Positions 14,457-21,106 of a stretch of 36,801 nt of DNA are shown here, one piece after another. How positions within the stretch are numbered: position 1 is the first letter of the stretch; each line of letters begins with the position of its first letter. The notes beneath the pieces are model-generated. The model made no database searches. It was not told the DNA's origin and was given only the letters and a program-made list of their open reading frames with translations. Made by a program: the position numbers and the translations under genes. This DNA comes from Bacteroidales bacterium (GTDB lineage Bacteria > Bacteroidota > Bacteroidia > Bacteroidales > Muribaculaceae). The stretch spans positions 1 through 36,801 of the forward strand of contig SFGS01000015.1 in assembly GCA_004557565.1 (NCBI GenBank), given 5' to 3'.

Positions 14457-15653
14457 CTACACTTTCAGCTGGAGGTGGAAGCGGAGGAGCAGGCGTGTGA
14501 TTTGGATGATGATGAGGGAGAAGATGATGGAGGCGGCGATGCCGATGAGGCCGTGGTTCCACTCGGCTGGGAGCAACTGAAATTCCCACATCTGCTTGAA
14601 CGCATACCAAAAGAATGGCAGTGCGTAGCAAGTGAGGGTGGCGGTACCGGCTGGCGCTATCACATTGAACCACGCCGATTTGCCTTTCTCATCCACAAGC
14701 CAATGCACACAAGGGGTGGCAATGAAAAGTATCACAAGGCAAATGAAAAGCCATGTGGGAGTGGCGAGGTTTTTAGAAATTATCCAAAAATGATGGCTGA
14801 CGAGGGTGCACAGCCCTGCCACCATAGCCATTGCCACGAACACCGGGAAGATGCGGCGGTGCTGGCCGCTGGTGGCCATGCGGTGCAGCAGGAGCGATGC
14901 CACCATGCCCGACATCACCAGCGCAGGGTGGGTCCAGCCACCAGGCCAGAACGGCAAGAATATGTTGCGACTGAAATACTGCTCTGGAATGATGCCACCT
15001 TGGGCGTTGATGATGCAAAGCAGCACCACGGCACCCCATGCGCAGAGGGTGTAGCGCAGGCGTGAGCGTGTGAGCAGATAGAGTACTGCCGACACCAAGT
15101 AAGCCCAGCCAATTAGCCCCAATATGCCCCACCAACCAGTGTGGAAGGGTTTACCAATGGCATCGTAATGAAGCATAATGGCAAACAGCAGCGCAATGCC
15201 CAAGCCCTTGAGCACCTTTTGCGGCACACCTTTGAGCATCGCGGGACCTTTGTCGTAGTTGAGCCACACGAGGAAGAAACCAATGGTCATCAATAGCATG
15301 AACAGCCCTGTTTTGCAAGCGTTGAGGGTGAACAATCCCATCACCACCAGCGCCACGGTGCGGTCGAGCACATGACGTAGCACACCGAGCACATTGCCAG
15401 CGGTTTTGCGCAGTCGGCTCTGCATGGCAAAGGGTATCGACATGCCCACGCAAAAGAGGAATCCGGGGAAAACGATGTCGGAAAAGCCGAGCATATCTTC
15501 TTCGGTTTCGGCATGCCCGAGCCAGTGCGGCAAACCGTCCACGCCGGGAATATCGTTGACGAAAAGCATGAGCAGCATGATGATGGCGCGCATCACATCA
15601 ATGGTGGCGATGCGCTTTGAGGCGGTGGGAGTAGAGGGATGAGTAGTCATCAT
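14457..15653 (-). CDS. Multi-pass membrane acyltransferase-like protein (HGSNAT/DUF5009 family)
   Basis: This 398-aa membrane protein has about ten hydrophobic segments. It begins KRIATIDVMRAIIMLLMLFVND, the typical opening of the heparan-alpha-glucosaminide N-acetyltransferase/DUF5009/YeiB-related family, and carries the conserved GFSDIVFPGFLFCVGMSIPFA segment after the first helix. Family members are thought to move acetyl groups from acetyl-CoA across the membrane onto sugars, for example during glycan use; the substrate here is unknown. Two consecutive ATGs (15653, 15650) are possible starts. A -7 box at 15696-15703 lies 43 nt upstream. It is divergent from vsr with a 78-nt shared promoter region. 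Confidence 0.85.
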   Translation of the reverse strand: MMTTHPSTPTASKRIATIDVMRAIIMLLMLFVNDIPGVDGLPHWLGHAETEEDMLGFSDIVFPGFLFCVGMSIPFAMQSRLRKTAGNVLGVLRHVLDRTVALVVMGLFTLNACKTGLFMLLMTIGFFLVWLNYDKGPAMLKGVPQKVLKGLGIALLFAIMLHYDAIGKPFHTGWWGILGLIGWAYLVSAVLYLLTRSRLRYTLCAWGAVVLLCIINAQGGIIPEQYFSRNIFLPFWPGGWTHPALVMSGMVASLLLHRMATSGQHRRIFPVFVAMAMVAGLCTLVSHHFWIISKNLATPTWLFICLVILFIATPCVHWLVDEKGKSAWFNVIAPAGTATLTCYALPFFWYAFKQMWEFQLLPAEWNHGLIGIAASIIFSLIIIQITRLLLRFHLQLKV

Positions 15654-15695
15654 AATATCTGTGATATAGAAAATGAATTAGCCTTTTAGTTCTTA

Positions 15696-15703
15696 CAAAT
15701 TTA
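15696..15703 (-). promoter_or_regulatory. -7 box for the HGSNAT-like gene
   Basis: On the minus strand this reads TAAATTTG, matching TAnnTTTG. No clear -33 TTG was found. Confidence 0.4.
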
Positions 15704-15715
15704 AGGGATTTTTTC

Positions 15716-15723
15716 TATATTTG
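15716..15723 (+). promoter_or_regulatory. -7 box for vsr
   Basis: TATATTTG matches TAnnTTTG. It ends only 8 nt before the ATG at 15732, so transcription from it would give a leaderless or nearly leaderless mRNA. Confidence 0.5.
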
Positions 15724-15731
15724 CACCATAT

Positions 15732-16289
15732 ATGGCCGACAGAATGACACCGGAGCAGCGCCGACGCTGTATGCAGCATGTGCACAGTAAAGATACTGCG
15801 CCCGAAATGATTGTGCGCCGTTGGCTGTGGAAGCACGGCTTCAGATACCGCCTGCACGTGCGGAGGCTGCCCGGCACGCCCGACATTGTGCTACACCGCT
15901 ACCACACAGTGATTAACGTGAATGGGTGTTTTTGGCACGGCCATGAAAACTGCCGCCTATATCGCTTGCCCAAGAGCAATTCCACATTTTGGCAAGCGAA
16001 AATCACGCGCAACCGTGAGCGCGACGCCGCTAACTGCGAGAAACTGAAGAAAATGGGGTGGTATTCAATCACCATTTGGGAGTGCGATTTGCAGGGCGAG
16101 CACCAGAAAAGCACGCTTCAGCACTTGGGCTTGGAACTGAGCAAAATCCTGCTGCGCCTCAACGCCCCTCAGCCCTACTCCGCCCCTGAATCCCAGCCCA
16201 TGCCCATTGCCGCCGAGGCCGAAGTCGCCTACGGAAAGAAAGCAGACAAGTCAACGAGCCAACAGGTCAACGAGTCAACAAGTCGATGA
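15732..16289 (+). CDS. vsr: Very short patch repair endonuclease Vsr
   Basis: Vsr nicks DNA 5' of T in T:G mismatches that arise by deamination of 5-methylcytosine. This 185-aa protein shows the family opening ADRMTPEQRRRCMQHVHSKDTAPE, then FRYRLHVRRLPGTPDIVLHRY with the catalytic Asp in GTPDIVL, and the metal/His-Cys site NGCFWHGHENC. The core ends near residue 140. The rest (Pro/Ala-rich, then KKADKSTSQQVNESTSR) is non-homologous, and its last codons lie in the short tandem repeats that follow the gene. No cytosine-5 methyltransferase, the usual partner, is in the window. The -7 box sits so close to the ATG that translation may start on a leaderless mRNA. Confidence 0.92.
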   Translation: MADRMTPEQRRRCMQHVHSKDTAPEMIVRRWLWKHGFRYRLHVRRLPGTPDIVLHRYHTVINVNGCFWHGHENCRLYRLPKSNSTFWQAKITRNRERDAANCEKLKKMGWYSITIWECDLQGEHQKSTLQHLGLELSKILLRLNAPQPYSAPESQPMPIAAEAEVAYGKKADKSTSQQVNESTSR

Positions 16290-16350
16290 TTCGAAATCTC
16301 GAAAATTCGAAGATTCGAAGATTCGAAGATTCGATAATTCGATAATTCGA
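16247..16350. repeat. Short tandem repeats at 3' end of vsr
   Basis: The stretch begins with irregular repeats of the type GTCAACGAGTCAACAAGTC and continues as tandem GATTCGAA/GATAATTC units (about 16286-16350). The first part encodes the last residues of Vsr. A related motif in inverse orientation lies at 30424-30478. Confidence 0.75.
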
Positions 16351-16395
16351 AGAAATAGGGCGTCTTTAAGCCCCACCCACCCCAGTAAGTCCTCC

Positions 16396-17949
16396 CTAAG
16401 GGAGGGTTTGGGGAGATTTTGGGGCGAGGCGAGTGGAGATTTTTGGGAGCGAACGAGGGAGCACGGGGCGGATTGCAAAGCCGTAGATGGGTGTTATTTC
16501 TCCAAATCGATAGTTGTCAACGGAAATGGAGAAATAGTATGCTCTGTCGTCGTTGGGGTTGGAGCCATAGGTGGAGGTCCAATAATAGCCCACATACAGA
16601 GCCTCGTAGTGCTTACCCAAATAGCGATAGCCTGTGCAGTTGATCACTATACTGTTGCCGTTCGGTCCGGTGACCACGAAGCATGGGTGGTGACCGTACT
16701 CGTTCACCACACGCCACTGACATTTGTTCACCAGTTCACGAAATTCCTCAAAAGTGGGCATACGCCATTCGCCGCCCCAATGCTTGCGCACGATGTCGGA
16801 CTTGGGCGTAACGGCTCCTTTCGGGTAGTCGTCAGGGTTGCCCGATGTGATATTGCCAATGGAATCGCCATAGCCCACCAGCGAGCCTGTCATAATCAGG
16901 CTTTCGTGGTCGCAACCGAGGTTGAACGGAGCCCATTTCACACTCAGCCCTAAATCCACAGCCTCGCACTCGTCAATTGGACCGGGAATTTCCACGTCAG
17001 GGCGAAGGGTGTAGATTTTGCAGCCGTACCGAGGCACAAGCTGGCAGGAATAACGCGAGGGGTCGCTGTAATCGGCGGTATCGGCATAATACACGCTTGG
17101 CACACGGTCGTAGACCTGTTTTTCGCCCTTAAAACCGAATACCCAGCCGCCCAGCCTACCGAAACCCAGCAAAAACGCCGCCGCGGCAAACACCAGCACC
17201 AGCGATGCGGCAACGAGCGTGCGCACACGCACACGGTACAAATTCTTTCGTTTTTTCAAATCATTCGTGAGTTCATCAAACGACTGATAGCGCTTTTCGG
17301 GGTCGGGGTCGGTGCATCGCCTATATATAGGTTCAAACCGCTTCGGTGCCTTAAAATTTTCCATGATTTTCCCCAAAGCGTAGATGTCGGCACGAAAATC
17401 CACATTCGCCCCTTTCACGGCTTGCTCTGGCGCCATATAGCGACGGCTACCGGCAGGCATCTTTAAGATTGCGAAATCGGGGCGGTCGCTCAATCCGAAG
17501 TCTATGAGCTTGATGTTGGCACCATTGTTGGTGACCATCACGTTGCTGGGCTTCAAATCGCGGTGCACCACTTGCTGCTGCGCACAATATTTGAGCCCGA
17601 ACACGATTTCCATAAACACCTTATATTTCTCTTTCACGCCCACATTCGGAGCGGCGAAATACTGGTCCAGCGTCACGCCTTGAATGTATTCCTCCACGAT
17701 GCAATAGTCGCCCACCTCTGGCACAAACTCCCACGCCATGTAGCGCACAATGTATGGGCTGTCGAGGTTTCTGGCTATCTCGTATTCCTTATATAGTGCA
17801 TTGCGAATCGACTGATTTTGGGCATATTCAGGCTTCAGCGTCTTCAGCACCCACCATTGATTGAAGCGCAAAGCCTTATAGAGCCTGCAATACATGCCGC
17901 TCTTGGGCATAGGCTCAATGTTGGTGAATTTGCGGTCAATACTATTCAT
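16396..17949 (-). CDS. Transmembrane Ser/Thr protein kinase with C-terminal FISUMP domain
   Basis: This 517-aa protein is a Hanks-type kinase facing the cytoplasm, with one membrane span and an outside sensor domain. Kinase landmarks are lysine K36 in WVLKTL, HRDLKPSNV (129-137), DFG (150-152) and YMAPEQ (171-176). No clear glycine-rich loop is seen. The span is about 243-264 (LVAASLVLVFAAAAFLLGFG). Outside, AVDLGLSVKWAPFNLG, GEWRMPTFEEFRELVNKCQW, YYWTSTYG and GFAIRPVLP are hallmarks of the FISUMP/major paralogous domain common on Bacteroidota surface proteins. It is 18 nt downstream of a paralogous kinase gene. The last ~18 residues are Pro/Ser-rich, from repeat-like DNA. The ligand and phosphorylation targets are unknown. 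Confidence 0.88.
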   Translation of the reverse strand: MNSIDRKFTNIEPMPKSGMYCRLYKALRFNQWWVLKTLKPEYAQNQSIRNALYKEYEIARNLDSPYIVRYMAWEFVPEVGDYCIVEEYIQGVTLDQYFAAPNVGVKEKYKVFMEIVFGLKYCAQQQVVHRDLKPSNVMVTNNGANIKLIDFGLSDRPDFAILKMPAGSRRYMAPEQAVKGANVDFRADIYALGKIMENFKAPKRFEPIYRRCTDPDPEKRYQSFDELTNDLKKRKNLYRVRVRTLVAASLVLVFAAAAFLLGFGRLGGWVFGFKGEKQVYDRVPSVYYADTADYSDPSRYSCQLVPRYGCKIYTLRPDVEIPGPIDECEAVDLGLSVKWAPFNLGCDHESLIMTGSLVGYGDSIGNITSGNPDDYPKGAVTPKSDIVRKHWGGEWRMPTFEEFRELVNKCQWRVVNEYGHHPCFVVTGPNGNSIVINCTGYRYLGKHYEALYVGYYWTSTYGSNPNDDRAYYFSISVDNYRFGEITPIYGFAIRPVLPRSLPKISTRLAPKSPQTLP

Positions 17950-17967
17950 TGTGGCAGGAATTATCGT

Positions 17968-19557
17968 TTACTTATCAAGCACTGGCCTTACACTATAACC
18001 TGTGGAAGCGAAATCGCCACGGCTCACCGACACCACATCGCCATCCATCTCAAGGAAATAGGCAGCCGACTGACGGGCTTCGGTGTAGGGCGAAGCGCTC
18101 CAATAGCAGCCTACCACGCCCTGCTTGAAAAAGGCTGGACCACGGCGATAACCGGCAAACGGCAGGAAGATGCTCTTGCCCGATGGACCTGTCACACGAT
18201 AGCCTGGCACCTCGCCACGCTTGTTGACCATCTTCCATGAGCATTTGTCGATAAGCTCCTGAAATTCCTCGCTGGTGGGCATACGCCATCCGCGCCCCCA
18301 GTTCATTGCCGCGATGTCTAAAGAAGAGCCTGCGATTGATTTCATTTGAATGGGGAGGTCGTAAGGATTGGCTTCGCCATCGATATTCTTTCCCGAAGCG
18401 TCGCCCCAGTTGTAATAGCCACCCACGTTGTTGGGCAGCACGCCTTTGCACCCCACATTAAACGGAGCCCACTTCACACTCAGACCCAAATCCACAGCCG
18501 AACCGGTGTTGATGTCGGCAGGTATGGACTGAGAATTGGGAAGGAAACACAGTGTGGCTGCATTGTGAACCACATACACTTGGGCAGAACCCTTGATATC
18601 GGTCACACTGTCGGCGAAAAACATCACCGGCATTTTCCCACCTATAATCTTTTCGCGCGATACAGATTGCTCGTGATTCTGGGTGCTTTCTGAAATCCAG
18701 TTGCCCAACACAAATGACACGGCTACAATCAGCACACCCAGCACCAATGTGGTGATTGCCCACTTCGACACTCGGAAAGCTTTCGCCTTCTCGAAATCGA
18801 GATACAAGTCAACAGGGTTCTGGTAGCGGTCGGATTGTTTTTCTTTCAGGCAGCGACGAATAACGTGGCGAAACATTACTGGCAGATGCAGCAACTTGAG
18901 CAGGTGGCCAAAGGCATAGATGTCGCTTCGACAATCCACCACGCCATCGGAGCGTTTCTGCTCAGGGGCAGCATAGCGGTCGGTGCCGGCGTGGCCCTTA
19001 AATATGTTGGAATTATCCACGTCAGCCAAACCGAAGTCAATCAGCTTCACATTATGGCCATTGTGGGTGATGAGAATGTTGGCAGGCTTCAGGTCGCAGT
19101 GCACCACCTGCTTGCCCATATAGTAGCGCATTGCCGAAATCATTTGGTCGGCAATCTTGATGCGCTCTTCCAGCGAAGGGTTGGTGTCGAGAAACTCGCC
19201 TAAAGTCACACCATCTACATACTCCAACACGATGCCTGGCTCGCCGTCCACCAAATCGCTTTGTATCGATATCATACGCACAATGTTGGGGTGCCATAGG
19301 CTGATGCCCACCACAAACTCTTTGCGCAAGTATTCATACACTCGCGATTTGTCGACCACTTTCTTCGACACGCACTTGAGCGTCCACCACTGCCCATAGC
19401 GGCGGGCGCGGAAGCACTCGCACTCGTTGCGCTCCTTGATAATCACCGTCTTTTTGATAGGGGTAATATCGGTGAAATCGGAACTGATTTCCATCGAGTC
19501 TTCCGGCTCAAGAAATTCGCTGGTGTCGATATATTCGTTTTGGTTTATTTCTGCCAT
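17968..19557 (-). CDS. Transmembrane Ser/Thr protein kinase with FISUMP domain, HCD variant
   Basis: This 529-aa paralogue of the downstream kinase has the same architecture: cytoplasmic kinase, single span (about 266-285, WAITTLVLGVLIVAVSFVLG) and exported FISUMP domain (AVDLGLSVKWAPFNVG, GRGWRMPTSEEFQELIDKCSW, GYSVRPVLDK). The lysine K61 (WTLKCV), DFG (174-176) and AAPEQ (196-200) are present. The catalytic loop reads HCDLKPANI (153-161), with Cys replacing the Arg of HRD, so this is a non-RD kinase, usually less dependent on activation-loop phosphorylation. The glycine-rich loop is not canonical. A promoter with a short leader precedes it. The pair probably forms a two-gene operon. Confidence 0.88.
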   Translation of the reverse strand: MAEINQNEYIDTSEFLEPEDSMEISSDFTDITPIKKTVIIKERNECECFRARRYGQWWTLKCVSKKVVDKSRVYEYLRKEFVVGISLWHPNIVRMISIQSDLVDGEPGIVLEYVDGVTLGEFLDTNPSLEERIKIADQMISAMRYYMGKQVVHCDLKPANILITHNGHNVKLIDFGLADVDNSNIFKGHAGTDRYAAPEQKRSDGVVDCRSDIYAFGHLLKLLHLPVMFRHVIRRCLKEKQSDRYQNPVDLYLDFEKAKAFRVSKWAITTLVLGVLIVAVSFVLGNWISESTQNHEQSVSREKIIGGKMPVMFFADSVTDIKGSAQVYVVHNAATLCFLPNSQSIPADINTGSAVDLGLSVKWAPFNVGCKGVLPNNVGGYYNWGDASGKNIDGEANPYDLPIQMKSIAGSSLDIAAMNWGRGWRMPTSEEFQELIDKCSWKMVNKRGEVPGYRVTGPSGKSIFLPFAGYRRGPAFFKQGVVGCYWSASPYTEARQSAAYFLEMDGDVVSVSRGDFASTGYSVRPVLDK

Positions 19558-19576
19558 AGAAGTAAGGATTAAGACA

Positions 19577-19606
19577 CAAATTTACATAATAAAATGCTAT
19601 GACAAA
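19577..19606 (-). promoter_or_regulatory. Promoter of the kinase pair
   Basis: On the minus strand, TTTG (19603-19606), an 18-nt spacer and TAAATTTG (19577-19584) precede the ATG at 19557 by 19 nt, giving a very short leader. Confidence 0.55.
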
Positions 19607-19817
19607 GGATTTTCCAACAAAAAAAAATGGACAAAGAATCAAAGTGTGCACAAAAATGGATAAAAATGGATTTGGTGAAGTGGAGAAAATGCGCCAATTT
19701 TGCAACAACAAAATTCAACATCATGAAAATCCATATCAGCATTTGGTATTTAGAGTAGTAGATGACCTTAATCTTAATATTACCACACTTTAGGAAAAAT
19801 ACGATTCTTTTAAAAAG

Positions 19818-19865
19818 ATGCAAAAGGTTGTCAAGTTCCCTCCTGACAACCTTTTGCATTTTTTA
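19818..19865. terminator. Strong hairpin with U-tract in kinase/corA gap
   Basis: A perfect 16-bp stem (19818-19833 with 19844-19859) is followed by a run of T's and preceded by A's. It looks like an intrinsic terminator, yet no gene on either strand clearly ends here. Between the kinase promoter and this hairpin (19607-19817) I see only A/T-rich DNA and small reading frames without support. It may end an unrecognised small transcript. Confidence 0.65.
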
Positions 19866-19920
19866 TCCCAAATCGGAGAAAAAGTTGGGGCGAAAGTGAA
19901 CAACTTGCGGAATTTTGCCG

Positions 19921-19928
19921 TATCTTTG
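19921..19928 (+). promoter_or_regulatory. -7 box of corA
   Basis: TATCTTTG matches TAnnTTTG. The predicted leader to the corA ATG is about 165 nt, long for this genome. Confidence 0.5.
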
Positions 19929-19956
19929 CACCATAAATCAAATTTTTTAATTGTAA

Positions 19957-20013
19957 ATGGACGACTCAGTACCGTTAAATAATCAATTTTTCAACAGAGC
20001 ATTGCTGATGTAG
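19957..20013 (+). CDS. Possible 18-codon leader peptide upstream of corA
   Basis: ATG at 19957 opens an 18-codon frame (MDDSVPLNNQFFNRALLM, then TAG at 20011-20013) lying wholly within the predicted corA leader, about 22 nt after the likely transcription start. In Salmonella and E. coli, Mg2+ transporter genes are controlled by leader ORFs (mgtL, corL), which makes this worth noting. Such a short frame can arise by chance. Only conservation in related genomes would establish it. Confidence 0.35.
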   Translation: MDDSVPLNNQFFNRALLM

Positions 20014-20026
20014 AAGCGATACAGCC

Positions 20027-20090
20027 CCTATATTTAATACCAGGGACCTGCCTCGCCAAGCATTTTGGCAATCACTTATCAAGGAGGCAG
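20027..20090 (+). promoter_or_regulatory. Structured corA leader
   Basis: CTGCCTC (20048-20054) pairs with GAGGCAG (20084-20090), enclosing the stem GCCAA/TTGGC (20055-20059 with 20065-20069). A CCC...GGG pairing may form just upstream (20027-20045). A rare Shine-Dalgarno-like AAGGAGG (20081-20087) falls partly within the outer stem, so folding could hide it. No known Mg2+ riboswitch class was recognised. Confidence 0.4.
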
Positions 20091-20100
20091 TGTCAACGAC

Positions 20101-21024
20101 ATGAGAGAATTTTTACTATTTGGAAAAGGATTCACGAAGGTTGACCAGTGGCAAGAAGGCTGCTGGATAAATGTAAGCGACCCAAATCAAGACGATTTCA
20201 CCTATTTGGAAGAAATGGGAGTGCCCGAATCGTTTATCTCAGATATTCGAGACCCTAACGAACGCCCTCGTGTGGAGAAAGACGACGACTGGATGCTCAC
20301 CATTATGCGTATCCCAAGAGAAACTGGCGATGTGGACATACCATTCTCCACCGTGCCACTTGGTGTGATCACCAACGGCGACTTGGTGATTGTGCTGTGC
20401 TATTTCAAAAACATCGTGATTCACGACTTCATACAATACAACACAGCGAAGGGCAACGCCATCAACAACAAGTTTGCGCTCATTCTGCGATTGATTATGT
20501 CGTCGGCTGTGTGGTTCCTGAAATTCTTGAAGCAAATCAATATCAGCATCAACAACACGGAAGACGGACTGGAGCGACGCTTGCGCAACGATGACCTTTT
20601 GAAGCTGCGTAACTTGCAAAAGAGTTTGGTGTATTTCAACACCGGCATTCGTGGCAACGAGGCATTGATTTCGCGCCTGCGCACCATCTACATGAACTCG
20701 GAAATGTTTGATATGGAAATGGTGGAAGACGTGCACATCGAGATGCAACAGGCACTCAACATGGTGAGCATCTACAGCAACATTCTCACCGGCTCAATGG
20801 AAGCGTTTGGCTCCATCATATCCAACAACCTAAACTTGATAATGAAACGCATGACCAGCATCACCATCATCCTGCAAGTGCCCACGCTGATTGCGAGTTT
20901 GTATGGCATGAACGTGTCGCTACCCATCGACGACAAAGCCTGGGCATTCGTAGCCATTCTACTACTCTCGATAGCCCTATCATGCGCTGCCTTCTTCGTA
21001 TTCAAAAAAATCAAATGGTTCTAA
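20101..21024 (+). CDS. corA: CorA family magnesium/divalent cation channel
   Basis: CorA forms pentameric inner-membrane channels for Mg2+ (also Co2+, Ni2+). The protein is 307 aa from the ATG at 20101, which gives MREFLLFGKG. A TTG at 20065 would add 12 residues but would sit inside the leader hairpin, and an AAGGAGG lies 13 nt before the ATG. The long cytoplasmic alpha/beta and coiled-coil part is followed by two C-terminal membrane helices with the selectivity motif YGMN (GMN at 269-271) at the end of the first, and a basic tail KKIKWF. Length and layout are normal. A bidirectional terminator follows. Confidence 0.95.
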   Translation: MREFLLFGKGFTKVDQWQEGCWINVSDPNQDDFTYLEEMGVPESFISDIRDPNERPRVEKDDDWMLTIMRIPRETGDVDIPFSTVPLGVITNGDLVIVLCYFKNIVIHDFIQYNTAKGNAINNKFALILRLIMSSAVWFLKFLKQINISINNTEDGLERRLRNDDLLKLRNLQKSLVYFNTGIRGNEALISRLRTIYMNSEMFDMEMVEDVHIEMQQALNMVSIYSNILTGSMEAFGSIISNNLNLIMKRMTSITIILQVPTLIASLYGMNVSLPIDDKAWAFVAILLLSIALSCAAFFVFKKIKWF

Positions 21025-21052
21025 TCCCAGTACCATTTTGTGGAAAATAAGC

Positions 21053-21087
21053 AAAAAAAATCACCTGCGCGCAGGTGATTTTTTTTA
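21053..21087. terminator. Bidirectional terminator between convergent genes
   Basis: An 18-bp perfect palindrome, TCACCTGCGCGCAGGTGA (21061-21078), is flanked by eight A's on the left and eight T's on the right. It serves corA on the plus strand and the large secreted protein on the minus strand. Confidence 0.92.
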
Positions 21088-21106
21088 GTGTGTGGGGATC
21101 AAAGGG

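Noticed and set aside
16286..16350. Tandem GATTCGAA units as a replication origin or iteron array
   Set aside because: Copies are irregular and lie between converging genes, with no DnaA boxes or initiator gene nearby.
20065..20100. TTG start for corA
   Set aside because: It falls inside the leader hairpin; the ATG at 20101 has an AAGGAGG upstream and gives a normal CorA N-terminus.
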